From the NCBI GenBank assembly GCA_046297495.1, contig JBKBIP010000002.1:186001-250000 (forward strand): 64,000 nt of DNA, given 5' to 3'. This document shows, one piece after another, positions 35,012 through 44,699 of the stretch. The notes below the pieces were generated by a model. That model had not been told where the DNA came from. It did no database searches and worked only from the letters and a program-made list of their open reading frames with translations. The number at the start of each line of letters is the position of its first letter. Within the stretch, counting starts at the first letter, position 1. A program made the translations under genes and the position numbers. The DNA comes from JBKBIP01 sp046297495 (GTDB lineage Bacteria > Planctomycetota > Planctomycetia > Gemmatales > Gemmataceae).

Positions 35012-36748
35012 TCAGTCGAATGTCTCCTCCGGCGGCGGTTCCGGGGGAAACGACATGGCCTCAGCACTTTCCTGGCTGAATGGGCTTTTCAGACTGAGGC
35101 GCAAGATGAACTTGCTCCCCTTGCCCGCTTGGCTTTGCACCAGGATGTCGCCGCCATGCTCGCGCAAGATTTTACGACTGACGGCCAAGCCCAAGCCGGT
35201 GCCGCGCGCCCCTTTGGTGCTGACGAAGGGCTTGAAGATGTCGTTGATTTTCTGCGCTGGAATGCCCACGCCGTTATCGACGACCACGATCCGCACCCAA
35301 TCGCCGGTATCCCCTTCCAACGAGGTGGCCACCCCTACTTTGGGATCGGGGCGATCCTCGACGGCATCGAGCGCGTTGCCGACGACGTTGAGCAGGGCGC
35401 GATGAATCCCCTCCCGATCACATGGCACGATCGGCAAGGAGTCCTGCAAGCGGATTTCGAGCTTGACCCCCATATCCTTGGCCTTGCCGCGCATCAGCTC
35501 CACGACATCGTTCACCACCTGGTTTAAGTCGGTGTCCTCGATGTTCGGCTCGCGGTCCTTCGAGTAACTGAGCATGTCGATGACCAGGTCGTAGATTTTG
35601 CCCTGGTTCTTCTCGACGATCTTCCAGCCTTGTTGCAACAGCTGATCGTCTTTTTCGCTCAAGCCCATCTTGAGAATCTCGCTGCCGCTTTTCAGTCCCT
35701 GCAAGATGTTCTTGATGTGGTGCGACAGGGCGGCGACGGTCTGGCCAATGGCGGCCAGGCGCTCGGCCTGGACCATTGCTTGGTGATAGCGGGTTTCCTC
35801 GACGGCCAACGCCGCTTGGTGGGCGATGGCGATGGCCAATTTCAAATGGTCCTCGGTGAACTTGCCCGGGGTGCCGCGCGCCACCAGATCGCGGGCGATG
35901 CTGTAAGTGTCGAGATAGAGCACTCCCAAGGTTTCATGCCGCCCCTTCATCGGCACGCAAATCGCCTCGCGGATGCCGAAACGCACGATGCTCTGGCCGC
36001 TGCTGAAACGCTCGTCCTGGGCGGCGTCGGATACCAACACTCCTTCTTTTTCCCGCAAGACATGATCCATGATGGTTCGGCTCAGGGTCAGTTTTTCCTG
36101 ACCATCGACCCGCTCGCGCCAGCGCACGGCCTTCGGCTCGAAGGCGCCGCTGTCGGGGTTGCGCAGCATGATGCAGCCGCGATCCGCTTCGATGGAACGA
36201 AAGATCAATTCCATGATGCGGTCGAGCAGCTGATCCAGGTCGAGGATGTGGCTGACGGCCTGGATCGTGTCGTACATGATGCTGAGATTAGCCAGGGCCG
36301 TCTGGAGCCAGGGGGTGGTCTGTAAATCGGGCCGAGAGAGGATACGGCTCCCCTCGGTGTCGTGGACGGTCTTGATGATGGCCGAGGGGAGATCAACGTC
36401 TTGGCGGGCGGTGATCATGCTGATGCGCTCGGCCAAATCGCTGGTGGCTTGCGGACTGCGCGCCGCCGTGTAAACCAGAATGCTTTGACCAATCTGGATA
36501 CGATCCCCTGATCGCAGGATCACATCCTTGATCAGTTGATTGTTGACGAAGGTGCCGTTGACGCTGCCCACATCAAGCAACCGATAGCTGCCATCCTCCA
36601 GCTGTTGAAATTCCGCGTGGCGCCGGGAGATTTCGGTATCGTGCAAGCGAATGGCATTGCTGGCATCGCGGCCGACGCCGAGGCCGTTGCCGCTCAGCAT
36701 GAATTGCTTGCCTTCGTCCGCGCCTTTGACGACAATCAAACGTGCCAC
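35012..36748 (-). CDS. Cytoplasmic sensor histidine kinase with FHA and GAF domains
   Basis: 578 residues. The start is GTG 36748, preceded by AGGGGG. Domains in order: FHA (about residues 5-92; LGVGRDASNAIRLHDTEISR, with the phosphothreonine-binding Arg/Ser and NGTFVNN), a linker, GAF (about 160-320; CIMLRNPDSGAFEP, ICVPMKG), a DHp helix with the phospho-acceptor His in ALSHHIKNILQG (about 345), and HATPase_c (N-box NVVGNALDAVED; G1 DNGVGIP; G2 TGLGLAVSRKILREHGG). No membrane segment. An FHA domain on a histidine kinase suggests cross-talk with Ser/Thr kinases, which are abundant in planctomycetes. No response-regulator gene is adjacent. Confidence 0.9.
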   Translation of the reverse strand: MARLIVVKGADEGKQFMLSGNGLGVGRDASNAIRLHDTEISRRHAEFQQLEDGSYRLLDVGSVNGTFVNNQLIKDVILRSGDRIQIGQSILVYTAARSPQATSDLAERISMITARQDVDLPSAIIKTVHDTEGSRILSRPDLQTTPWLQTALANLSIMYDTIQAVSHILDLDQLLDRIMELIFRSIEADRGCIMLRNPDSGAFEPKAVRWRERVDGQEKLTLSRTIMDHVLREKEGVLVSDAAQDERFSSGQSIVRFGIREAICVPMKGRHETLGVLYLDTYSIARDLVARGTPGKFTEDHLKLAIAIAHQAALAVEETRYHQAMVQAERLAAIGQTVAALSHHIKNILQGLKSGSEILKMGLSEKDDQLLQQGWKIVEKNQGKIYDLVIDMLSYSKDREPNIEDTDLNQVVNDVVELMRGKAKDMGVKLEIRLQDSLPIVPCDREGIHRALLNVVGNALDAVEDRPDPKVGVATSLEGDTGDWVRIVVVDNGVGIPAQKINDIFKPFVSTKGARGTGLGLAVSRKILREHGGDILVQSQAGKGSKFILRLSLKSPFSQESAEAMSFPPEPPPEETFD

Positions 36749-36916
36749 TGGTCCCCCTGACGGAAGTCGAGCGAAGTTGCCGGCAGGAAATTACTCTCTG
36801 TGCCTGAGTTCCCTTGTTACCGTAACGGATGCCCCGAAGGGGGTCAAGGGGCTAACGAAGAGGGAACAACCTCTCCAACATCCAACGAGGTTCCACAAGG
36901 TTCCCCCCGGCTGCTG

Positions 36917-36946
36917 TTTACACGCTTGGCCCCGCTCTGGTATAGT
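36917..36946 (+). promoter_or_regulatory. Promoter of the polysaccharide operon
   Basis: TTTACA (36917-36922) and TATAGT (36941-36946) are separated by 18 bases, with TGG directly before the -10 box (extended -10). It lies about 85 bases upstream of the first glycosyltransferase gene. Confidence 0.55.
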
Positions 36947-37032
36947 CTCCCTCATCATCAAGCATGGAGCACAGTGCTTGCGCGACGCGGAGGAGAAGCG
37001 CCGCGTGAAACGATCCCACCGAGGCCGCACGG

Positions 37033-38184
37033 ATGCGTATTCTGGCCTTAACGAATCTGTTCCCCAACCCGCTGCAACCCTATCAGGGTCTGTTCAACTA
37101 CCATCAGATCAAACAGCTGGCGCGCTGGAATCAGGTCGAAGTCATCGCGCCAATCCTATGGACCTGCGAGTTGGGACAACGTCATCCCCGGCTGGACCGC
37201 TCCCGGCAGGCCGAGGTGGATGGGATTCCAGTTCGTTATCCGCGCTATTACTACACACCCAAAATCCTGCGCGGCTGGTATGGCTACTTCTTCCAGCGGT
37301 CGATTCAAAAGACATTCGAGCTAGCGGTCCACCAGTTCGGCCCCCAAGCGATCCTGGCCACCTGGGCCTATCCCGACGGCTGGGCGGCGGCGCAGCTGGG
37401 GCAACGGCTGCGACTGCCAGTGGCCATCAAGGTGCATGGCTCCGACATCAACCGCCTCGACCGGCATCGCGGCATTCAACGACGCACCCAAGCCGCCTTG
37501 CGGCAAGCCGATGCTATTATCTCCGTCAGCCAAGCAATGCGCGACCATATTATCGCTTTGGGCGTGCATCCAGACAAGGTCCACCTGGTTCCTAATGGCA
37601 TCGATACGACCCAGTTTCAGCCGCGACCCCGCGAAGCCGCGCGCCGACGGTTGGAGCTGCCAAATGATGAGAAAATCATCCTGTTCGTCGGCAATTTCAT
37701 CGCTTGCAAGGGCATTCCCGTGTTGATCGAGGCGGTGGCCCAGTTGACGCGGCGTGGGTTGCCGGTGACGGCCTACTTGATCGGCGACGGCCCGGAACGG
37801 CCGCGCATCCTGCACGACATTCATTTTCATGGCTTGCCAGGGCGGGTGCGGCTGCTGGGGAAGATGCCGCAGACAATGCTTCCGGATTGGTTTTCTGCCG
37901 CCGATGTCTTCGCTTTACCGAGTTTCACCGAGGGCTGCCCGAATGTTCTGCTGGAAGCCATCGCCTGCGGCACGCCATTCGTGGCCACGCGGGTCGGCGG
38001 CATCCCGGACATCGCCCCGCTGGGGCAAGGACACCTAATCGCCCCTGGAAACCCCCGTGAATTGGCCATCGCCTTGGCCGACTTGATCGCCTTTCCACCC
38101 GCGCGCGCCGTCAGTGCCGAGTTACGTTCACACCAGGACGCCGCCCAGGAAATGAATGAGATTTTGCACCGTCTCGTGGCGTGA
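37033..38184 (+). CDS. Glycosyltransferase family 4
   Basis: 383 residues, GT-B fold. The N-terminal domain begins MRILALTNLFPNPLQPYQG and contains PVAIKVHGSDINRL. The linker and nucleotide-sugar side carry VPNGIDTTQFQPRPREAAR, IILFVGNFIACKGIPVLIEA and ADVFALPSFTEGCPNVLLEA, whose Glu residues (ExxxxxxxxxE) are the family donor-binding motif. It resembles TuaC-type surface-polysaccharide transferases. First gene of a four-gene cluster; the next gene follows after 27 bases. Confidence 0.88.
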   Translation: MRILALTNLFPNPLQPYQGLFNYHQIKQLARWNQVEVIAPILWTCELGQRHPRLDRSRQAEVDGIPVRYPRYYYTPKILRGWYGYFFQRSIQKTFELAVHQFGPQAILATWAYPDGWAAAQLGQRLRLPVAIKVHGSDINRLDRHRGIQRRTQAALRQADAIISVSQAMRDHIIALGVHPDKVHLVPNGIDTTQFQPRPREAARRRLELPNDEKIILFVGNFIACKGIPVLIEAVAQLTRRGLPVTAYLIGDGPERPRILHDIHFHGLPGRVRLLGKMPQTMLPDWFSAADVFALPSFTEGCPNVLLEAIACGTPFVATRVGGIPDIAPLGQGHLIAPGNPRELAIALADLIAFPPARAVSAELRSHQDAAQEMNEILHRLVA

Positions 38185-38211
38185 TTGTTTTCTCTTTACC
38201 GAGTTGATTCC

Positions 38212-39411
38212 ATGAATCCATCCACTTTATCGCGACCCGTTGCTCAATCTGTCTCGCCACCATCGACGCTGGCGGGGGCGGACATCATCTGTTTCAGCCA
38301 TGATTGGAATAGCGATCCGCTGTCACGCAACCATCTGATGCGGCTGTTCGCCCGCGACAATCGTATCCTGTGGGTGAATTCCATTGGCTTTCGGTCGCCG
38401 AGCTTCACCAACAAGTCCGACTTGGGACGCATCTTCCGCAAGCTCAAGAGCTTCACTACCCCTTTGCGCGAGGTGGAACACAATATCTTCGTGCTGAATC
38501 CGCTATCGCTGCCGTGGCATCATCGCCCGACGGTCCGGCGTCTCAACCGCTGGTTATTACGGGCGCGAGTGCGGCGTGCCATGAATCAACTGGGCATGCG
38601 CTCGCCGCTGGTGTGGATCACCAATCCCATGGCTGGCATCATGGCCAGGCAGCTCGGCGAGAAACAATTGATTTATTACTGTGTCGATGAAAACGCGCAG
38701 TTTCAGGGAATCTCACCAGCCATCGTCGAGATGGAACAATACGTGATGCGCCAAGCGGATTGTGTGATTGTCACATCCGACAAGTTGTTACAGTCCAAAC
38801 AATCTTACAATCCAAATACCAAGTTGCTGCGCCACGGCGTCGATTTGCGCCACTTTGGCCGGGCGTTGGCTCCCCAAACGCCGGTGGCCGACGAAGTGGC
38901 CCGCTTGCCTCGGCCTGTCATCGGCTTCTTCGGACTGGTGGCCGATTGGGTCGATGTCGAGTTGCTGGCGGACGTGGCCCGCGCCTATCCGCATGGCTCG
39001 GTGGTGCTGCTGGGTAAGATCGCCACTGATGTCAGCATGTTGGCAAATTTACCTAACGTCCATTTGCTGGGCCAGAAGCCTTACGCTCAGCTGCCGGAAT
39101 ACTGCAAGGGGTTCGATGTGGCCCTGCTGCCGTTCCGTGTCAATGAATTGACTCTGAATGCGAACCCCTTGAAAGTGCGCGAGTACCTGGCTGCCGGTCT
39201 GCCGGTGGTGGCCACGCCGTTGCCGGAAGTCGAAATCATCGAATCCGTGTTCATTGGCCGCGACCGGAGCGAATTCCGCCAACAAATTCAGCTGGCCTTG
39301 GCCGAGCCGGGACCGCGCCCCTGGCGCGTGACGGCGGTACGGCAAGACAGCTGGGAGGCACGATTCGCCGAGGTGTGCGGTTATCTGCGATCGCTGGAGC
39401 AACACGCATGA
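38212..39411 (+). CDS. Glycosyltransferase, GT-B fold
   Basis: 399 residues from ATG 38212; the frame is open back to 38185 from a TTG, but no ribosome site is there. The N-terminal domain has ICFSHDWNSDPLSRNHLM and IYYCVDENAQF; the C-terminal domain has LLRHGVDLRHFG, GFFGLVADWVDVELLADVAR and LKVREYLAAGLPVVATPLPE. This resembles exopolysaccharide glycosyltransferases of family 1/4. Its TGA overlaps the ATG of the epimerase gene by four bases, so the two are coupled. Confidence 0.85.
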   Translation: MNPSTLSRPVAQSVSPPSTLAGADIICFSHDWNSDPLSRNHLMRLFARDNRILWVNSIGFRSPSFTNKSDLGRIFRKLKSFTTPLREVEHNIFVLNPLSLPWHHRPTVRRLNRWLLRARVRRAMNQLGMRSPLVWITNPMAGIMARQLGEKQLIYYCVDENAQFQGISPAIVEMEQYVMRQADCVIVTSDKLLQSKQSYNPNTKLLRHGVDLRHFGRALAPQTPVADEVARLPRPVIGFFGLVADWVDVELLADVARAYPHGSVVLLGKIATDVSMLANLPNVHLLGQKPYAQLPEYCKGFDVALLPFRVNELTLNANPLKVREYLAAGLPVVATPLPEVEIIESVFIGRDRSEFRQQIQLALAEPGPRPWRVTAVRQDSWEARFAEVCGYLRSLEQHA

Positions 39412-40526
39412 AAATCCTGCTCGTCGCCGGGGCGCGGCCGAACTTCGTCAAGGTCGCGCCGCTGCTGTGGAACCTGAAACAACGTCCTCAAATGGACTAT
39501 TTCCTGGTCCATACCGGACAGCACTACGACTACCAAATGTCCACCTCGTTCTTCGAGGAATTGGAGATTCCTGCCCCCGATGCCTATTTGGATGTCGGTT
39601 CCGGCTCGCACGCCGTCCAAACGGCGGAGGTGATGAAACGCTTCGAGCCGATCGTGGCGGAAGAATGCCCCGACGTCGTGGTCGTTGTCGGGGACGTCAA
39701 TTCGACGCTGGCGTGCGCGCTCACGGCGGTCAAGATGCATGTGCCGGTGGCTCATGTCGAAGCCGGCTTGCGCAGTTTTGACCGCTCGATGCCGGAAGAG
39801 ATCAATCGCCTTGTCACCGATTCGATTTCGCAATGGCTGTTCGTCAGCGAGCCAAGCGGCATGCGCAACCTGCGCGCCGAAGGGGCGGCCTCAGAGCGTG
39901 TCTTCCACGTCGGCAACGTGATGATCGACACTCTGTATGCCTGTCGAGAGAAAATTGACCGTCAAGATGTGCATCAGCGTCTGGGTCTGCGCGGCCAGCC
40001 CTACGGCGTGCTGACATTGCATCGTCCCGCCAATGTGGATGATCCCGAACATTTCGAGGTTCTGGCGGAATTGTTGGAACAAATGCAGCGCGAGCTGCCG
40101 CTGGTCTTCCCGGTCCATCCACGCACGCGCAAGATGCTGGCAGCGTTGCCCGAACAATCCCTATCGCATGTCATTCAAACGGAACCGATGGGCTATCTCT
40201 CGTTTCTGAAGCTGGTGTCCGGCGCGCGCGTGGTAGTGACTGATTCGGGGGGGCTGCAAGAAGAAACGACGGCCCTGGGAGTGCCGTGCCTCACCTTGCG
40301 CGATAACACCGAACGGCCCATCACCATCGAACAGGGGACCAATACGTTGGTCGGCACCGATCCCGAAGTGGTATTGCATCATTTTCGCCGGGTCTTGCGT
40401 GGCGACGTGCGCCCATACCGCGTTCCCGACCTGTGGGACGGTCACGCCGCCGAGCGCGTGTTGGATGTCTTGGCCGCGTGGCGAGCAGGAGGCGTTAGCT
40501 CCCCGGTTATGGCATGTTCTTCTTGA
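39408..40526 (+). CDS. wecB: UDP-N-acetylglucosamine 2-epimerase, non-hydrolysing
   Basis: Converts UDP-GlcNAc to UDP-ManNAc, a precursor for surface polysaccharides. 372 residues; ATG 39408 overlaps the preceding stop (ATGA). Conserved motifs: GARPNFVKVAPL, HTGQHYDYQMS, VGDVNSTLACALTAVKM (with the catalytic Asp region), HVEAGLRSFDRSMPEEINR (catalytic Glu pair) and TDSGGLQEETTALGVPCLTLR. Third gene of the polysaccharide cluster. Confidence 0.93.
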   Translation: MKILLVAGARPNFVKVAPLLWNLKQRPQMDYFLVHTGQHYDYQMSTSFFEELEIPAPDAYLDVGSGSHAVQTAEVMKRFEPIVAEECPDVVVVVGDVNSTLACALTAVKMHVPVAHVEAGLRSFDRSMPEEINRLVTDSISQWLFVSEPSGMRNLRAEGAASERVFHVGNVMIDTLYACREKIDRQDVHQRLGLRGQPYGVLTLHRPANVDDPEHFEVLAELLEQMQRELPLVFPVHPRTRKMLAALPEQSLSHVIQTEPMGYLSFLKLVSGARVVVTDSGGLQEETTALGVPCLTLRDNTERPITIEQGTNTLVGTDPEVVLHHFRRVLRGDVRPYRVPDLWDGHAAERVLDVLAAWRAGGVSSPVMACSS

Positions 40527-40529
40527 GAC

Positions 40530-40577
40530 GGATTGACGCGCGCGGCCTTTTGTATCCATACGCGAATCGATGAATTG
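40530..40577. repeat. Palindromic element (copy 10), degenerate
   Basis: Left arm GGATTGACGCGCG (40530-40542), right arm CGCGAATCGATGAATTG (40561-40577). It lies between wecB and the acetyltransferase gene. Confidence 0.5.
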
Positions 40578-40627
40578 AAAATAATTTTGATAAACGGAAG
40601 AGTTCGGATAATTTCCGAGGGATGTCC

Positions 40628-41182
40628 ATGTTCCATTACCTCCGCGCGGACCTGCGGCAAAAGGCCCTGTGGCTGTACGAGGATGCCAGCCCCAAGTCCA
40701 TTCTTAAGACGCTGCTCACCGATGGCACCGGCGCGATGATCCTCTATCGGCTGATGCAGTGGGCGCGGCGCTGGCGGTTAGCCCCCCTGGAAATGATGTG
40801 CAACAAGATCAACACGATGTGCAATCAGTGCATCATCGGTCGCGGCGCGGAGTTCGGCCCCGGCTTCGTGCTGATCCATGCTCAGGGCGTGGTCATCAAC
40901 GGCCAGGTGCAAGGGGGCGCGAACGTCTTCATCGAACATCAAGTCACGATTGGGGCCGAGCAGCGCCACATTCCGACCTTGGGCAATGATGTATTCATCG
41001 GCGCTGGCGCCAAGATCATCGGCGGTGTCCGTATTGGCGATGGCGCTCGCATCGGCGCCAACGCCGTCGTCGTGAACGACATCCCGCCGTATGCCACCGC
41101 CGTCGGCATCCCCGCCAAGGTCATCCGCATCCGCTGCCCCCACCAGGAAGCCGACATGGCGTGCGTTCGCCGCGGGGCTTGA
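40628..41182 (+). CDS. Serine acetyltransferase-like hexapeptide acyltransferase
   Basis: 184 residues. ATG 40628 is preferred because GAGGG lies six bases upstream; the ATG at 40622 abuts it. After a helical N-terminal part comes a left-handed beta-helix of hexapeptide repeats (GAEFGPGFVLIHAQGVVING, VFIEHQVTIGAE, IGAGAKIIGGVRIGDGARIG) and a typical VGIPAKVIR end. The His in FVLIHAQG fits the catalytic position of CysE-type enzymes. Since it follows the polysaccharide genes, acetylation of a sugar is as likely as cysteine synthesis. Confidence 0.8.
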   Translation: MFHYLRADLRQKALWLYEDASPKSILKTLLTDGTGAMILYRLMQWARRWRLAPLEMMCNKINTMCNQCIIGRGAEFGPGFVLIHAQGVVINGQVQGGANVFIEHQVTIGAEQRHIPTLGNDVFIGAGAKIIGGVRIGDGARIGANAVVVNDIPPYATAVGIPAKVIRIRCPHQEADMACVRRGA

Positions 41183-41232
41183 ATGCCGGCGAATCAGCCC
41201 AGGAGAAAAGCTATTTTTTCGCCAAATTCCCC

Positions 41233-41260
41233 TTGACACGAAAAGGCGGATGATTATATT
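41233..41260 (+). promoter_or_regulatory. Promoter of the BBP7 gene
   Basis: A consensus -35 TTGACA (41233-41238) and TATATT (41255-41260) with 16-base spacing. About 140 bases of 5' untranslated leader would precede the BBP7 start at 41403. Confidence 0.55.
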
Positions 41261-41402
41261 TCCTCTCCTTCCATTTTGTGCCAAGAATTAGTCAGCCGAA
41301 CACACGGGCAGCGACGGGGCCCGGCTCGGCTCGCGATTTCGCCTGAGGGTAAACGGGGACCCGGCAGGCCGAAGCGCCTTCGATCAGAAGGAGAGGGGGC
41401 TT

Positions 41403-42926
41403 ATGCGTACACGGATGAGATGGCTCGCAGTCGCGTTGACGGCGGCGATGGGATGGGGTCCGGTGAGCGCTTGGGGGCAAGAGGTCCCACCGGCAGACCC
41501 TCAATTGACTCATTACTTCCCACAACAATTGCCGCTACCGCTGTTTCACGACCGGCCGGAAACCGGGGGGTTATACACGGCCATCGAGTTTCTGTTCTTT
41601 CATCAACCTCGGCCCATTCGCGGCCAGGTCATCGCTACGCGCGGCGTCGTCGATTCCAACGGCAGCCTGACGGGAACCGGCCTACCTGGCATTCCACTAG
41701 GGACGCATCGTGTCGCCTTGAGGGCTGATGACCTGGGGCGGACCTCATGGCAGCCGGGGTACAATCTCACCGTTGGCTGGAAATTCAGCGATGGCTCGGC
41801 CATCGAGGCTAGTTGGTGGAAGTTGTTCCAGACGCAGTACACCGGCGGTGCTGCCGGCGTGCCGCCGCAGTTTCTTGGTCCGATCGGCAACTTCGATTCG
41901 TTTCTCTATGCCAACGTGTTCAATTTTCCCCCAGAATACGCGGGGCCGGAATACAAAGTCATCCCGGGACTCAATAATCCCGTCATGATCAACGGCCTAG
42001 CCTTTTTACCAGTCCTGGGAATTCCCGATTACATTATTCCCATTGGCCCTGGCGTGGGGGCTGGGGTGCCAGGGGTGGACAGCGAACCGGAAGGTCCTTT
42101 CGCCCAGGCCCTGCCTCTGCCCCAACCTGGCGCCTTGTACGGCATCTGGAATGGCGCGGATTCCATGACCATCAAGTTCACGCAGCGTTTCGATCAATTC
42201 GACATTACCTATCGCATGCCGCTGTGTGAGGATTACGAATCATGTTGCCGGACCTTCTTCCTGGCGGGGGGTCGGTTCGCCTGGATCTGGGAACGCTTCC
42301 AGTGGCGGGCAACGGCACGCGGTTATTCCACGCTGTCATCAGTGAATCGGGGAACGGTGTTCATTGATCCGGCCACGGGAACGGTCGTGGATCAAAACCG
42401 CAATCCCCTGGAACCGGGGCAGCCGATTGTGATTATCAACCCATTGACAGGTCAAATCGTGGTGGCTCCTTTGATTCAAACGGTACTCGCTCCCGACGAA
42501 GGCCCGCAGAACTCGGCCGTTTACAACAACATCGTGTCGAATCGCATGTATGGGCCGTTTCTGGGATATGTTTGGGAGAAATACCTGGGATATGGGTTCG
42601 CCATCAGTGCCGATTTCCGGGCCGCCTTGCTTATGAATATCGTCAAGGAACGGGCTTCCTACGAATTGGCGGACAAGACCACCAAGGCCAAGCGAGCGCG
42701 TACGGAGTTCACCGTGGTGCCTGAGCTGCAAGCCGCGATCAACTTGTGGTGGTATCCCATCGAAGGAGTCGAGATTCGCGCGGGTTACAATGCGATGGGC
42801 TTCTTCAACACCATTGCTTCGCCCAATCCCGTGGCTTTCGACTTCGGCAACATGTCGCCGCCGTGGGAAAACAGGTTCTTGCGTTTGTTCCACGGCTTGA
42901 ATGTGGGTATTGGTTTCATCTTCTAA
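41403..42926 (+). CDS. BBP7 family outer-membrane beta-barrel protein
   Basis: 507 residues with a signal peptide (MRWLAVALTAAMGWGPVSA, cut near WGQE). ATG 41403 follows GGAGAGGG. BBP7 features: N-terminal TAIEFLFFHQPRP, repeated amphipathic strands (YNLTVGWKFSDGSAIEASWW, GYVWEKYLGYGFAISADFRA) and a C-terminal barrel strand ending in Phe (GLNVGIGFIF). The family is known almost only from planctomycetes; its role is unknown but the outer membrane is likely. It stands alone behind a consensus promoter. Confidence 0.88.
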   Translation: MRTRMRWLAVALTAAMGWGPVSAWGQEVPPADPQLTHYFPQQLPLPLFHDRPETGGLYTAIEFLFFHQPRPIRGQVIATRGVVDSNGSLTGTGLPGIPLGTHRVALRADDLGRTSWQPGYNLTVGWKFSDGSAIEASWWKLFQTQYTGGAAGVPPQFLGPIGNFDSFLYANVFNFPPEYAGPEYKVIPGLNNPVMINGLAFLPVLGIPDYIIPIGPGVGAGVPGVDSEPEGPFAQALPLPQPGALYGIWNGADSMTIKFTQRFDQFDITYRMPLCEDYESCCRTFFLAGGRFAWIWERFQWRATARGYSTLSSVNRGTVFIDPATGTVVDQNRNPLEPGQPIVIINPLTGQIVVAPLIQTVLAPDEGPQNSAVYNNIVSNRMYGPFLGYVWEKYLGYGFAISADFRAALLMNIVKERASYELADKTTKAKRARTEFTVVPELQAAINLWWYPIEGVEIRAGYNAMGFFNTIASPNPVAFDFGNMSPPWENRFLRLFHGLNVGIGFIF

Positions 42927-42950
42927 CGGTTTAGTGACGCGGAGAGTCAT

Positions 42951-42993
42951 GGATTTGGTTCAACGGCGGATGCGCCGCGTGAATCGATACATC
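42951..42993. repeat. Palindromic element (copy 11), degenerate
   Basis: Left arm begins GGATTTGGTTCA at 42951; right arm CGCGTGAATCGATACATC at 42976-42993. It fills most of the short gap between the convergent BBP7 and phospholipase-D genes. Confidence 0.4.
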
Positions 42994-43000
42994 GCCGAGG

Positions 43001-44500
43001 TCACAAGCATAGACTGGCCAACAGCTCACAGGCATAGTCGGACCAGGTTGCCGGCAGGGGTTCACGCATTTCCCACTCCGGCTGAAAGGCGACCTGGAAG
43101 AGCCGCTCTTCCAGCTCCGCGACCAACGGTTCGCCGCTAAGGGCAAGGCCCAGCTCGCGGTTGTGGCGCAAGCTCAAGGCATCGTAGTTGGCCGTGCCCA
43201 CGTAGGCCCAGCAGCCGTCCACCACCGCCGCCTTGGTGTGGACCATGCCGGGATACAGGTACACGCGCACGCCGGCGCGCCAAAGCCGATTGGCCGTGAC
43301 GCGGTTGGCGGCATTGATCACTTTTTCATGGCTTTGAATCGTCAAGACGACGCGCACGTCCACGCCGCGCCGCCGTGCCCGCGCCAGCTTGCACAGCAGC
43401 CGGCTATCGGTGAAGTACACATTTTCCAAGTAGATGTGGTGCTGAGCCTGATCGATGGCGCGGTACAAGGTCTTGGCCAGCGGACGATGCGCCGGCGCGG
43501 TCCCCAAGAGCCGACCACGCGCGGGAACGCCGATGGCTGGGTCATCCTCATAGCACGCTTGTCGCAGCGCGGTGTCAGTGGATTCCGCCGAGGCGACGGC
43601 ATGTTCGCTAGAGGGTGATGGTCCGCCCTGACGACTCCAGAAGGTATCGAATTCGTCTTGCAATTCCTGAACCAGCGGCCCCGTCAAGGTCACGGACAGG
43701 TCGCGCTGCGCGAAGAAGGAGCGCCGCGTGAAGTTGCGCCCTCCCGTCCAGGCTCTATCTCCATCCACCAGCACTAGCTTACGATGATCGAAACGGGCAA
43801 ACGGGTTGCGCGTGCGCAAGACGGTAACATGTGGATGTTGGGCCAGCGCATGGACCACGCCATTGACATCACTCGCGGCTTTGTCCTTGTGGCCGCCGAA
43901 GATCAAATTGCCGCCGCCGTCCACCAGCACGCGCACCGGCAAATCCGGGCCGGCCTGGGTCATTAACCAGTCTGCGATGGCCGCTCCCAACGCATCGCTC
44001 TCCCACTGAAACATCATGACGTCGATCCGCCGCCGAGCGGAACCGATCATCCTTCCCAGCGCCTCCAAGGCGGCGGCCCCATCGGGGTGCAAATCGATAT
44101 ACACGGGATGGGAGCGGACGCCGGCTGCTTGGGCGACCGCTTTTTCCAGCGCCTGTTCATCCACCAGGGATCGATCCCGACGCGGGGCGGGCGGTTTTCC
44201 TTGACAGGAGAGTAGCAAACGTTTGCCGAGCAAACCTTCGCCAGCCGCCAGCAGATGATCCATTGGCTCGGTCAGGCAATTTCTGCCGCACTCCATGGGC
44301 CGACAAGCGACCTCCACTGCCGTATCCGCGACGATTTGCCGGGCCAGCAATAATGATCGCTGCGCGGTGGAAGTCCGCGCCGCCGTCAGCGCTGGTTTAG
44401 CGGCTGGTGTCTGACAACCACACAACATCATTCCCACCAAGCCGAGCCAGGCGTGGAGCGCTGGCGACCATCTTGGAAAGTCAGTGAAAGCCAACACCAT
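43001..44500 (-). CDS. Phospholipase D-family lipoprotein (cardiolipin synthase-like)
   Basis: 499 residues from ATG 44500, chosen because a lipoprotein signal follows (MVLAFTDFPRW, hydrophobic stretch, lipobox MLCGC). The frame runs on to 44596 without a signal. Two HKD motifs are intact: FDHRKLVLVDGDRAWTGGRN (first) and MVHTKAAVVDGCWAYVGTAN (second), each with His, Lys and Asp, so a two-domain active enzyme is expected. Cardiolipin synthases and some phospholipases/nucleases share this layout. Its lipid anchor places it at the membrane surface. Confidence 0.85.
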   Translation of the reverse strand: MVLAFTDFPRWSPALHAWLGLVGMMLCGCQTPAAKPALTAARTSTAQRSLLLARQIVADTAVEVACRPMECGRNCLTEPMDHLLAAGEGLLGKRLLLSCQGKPPAPRRDRSLVDEQALEKAVAQAAGVRSHPVYIDLHPDGAAALEALGRMIGSARRRIDVMMFQWESDALGAAIADWLMTQAGPDLPVRVLVDGGGNLIFGGHKDKAASDVNGVVHALAQHPHVTVLRTRNPFARFDHRKLVLVDGDRAWTGGRNFTRRSFFAQRDLSVTLTGPLVQELQDEFDTFWSRQGGPSPSSEHAVASAESTDTALRQACYEDDPAIGVPARGRLLGTAPAHRPLAKTLYRAIDQAQHHIYLENVYFTDSRLLCKLARARRRGVDVRVVLTIQSHEKVINAANRVTANRLWRAGVRVYLYPGMVHTKAAVVDGCWAYVGTANYDALSLRHNRELGLALSGEPLVAELEERLFQVAFQPEWEMREPLPATWSDYACELLASLCL

Positions 44501-44674
44501 CCCCTTATCTTCGCGGTCCAGGATATGACAGAGAGATCGGCGACCTTCACCAAAGAACTGCAAAGAGAAAAGCTCCATGAGAAAAGACGGCAGCAAGAAC
44601 GGGGGAAGCTTTAGGGATCGGTGGAAGAGGGAAATTGAGGGAAAACCTGGTAGTCCATCTTGTCTGGATGAAGT

Positions 44675-44691
44675 GGATTCATCGGTTCACG
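44675..44691. repeat. Palindromic element, left arm only (copy 12), at a pseudogene junction
   Basis: GGATTCATCGGTTCACG matches the left arm. No right arm follows; instead the truncated peroxidase-like reading frame begins within about 15 bases. Confidence 0.7.
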
Positions 44692-44699
44692 CTCGCACG

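Noticed and set aside
37002..37018. CGCGTGAAACGATCCCA before the first glycosyltransferase as another hairpin arm
   Set aside because: It resembles the right arm but has no left arm and several mismatches; too weak to list.
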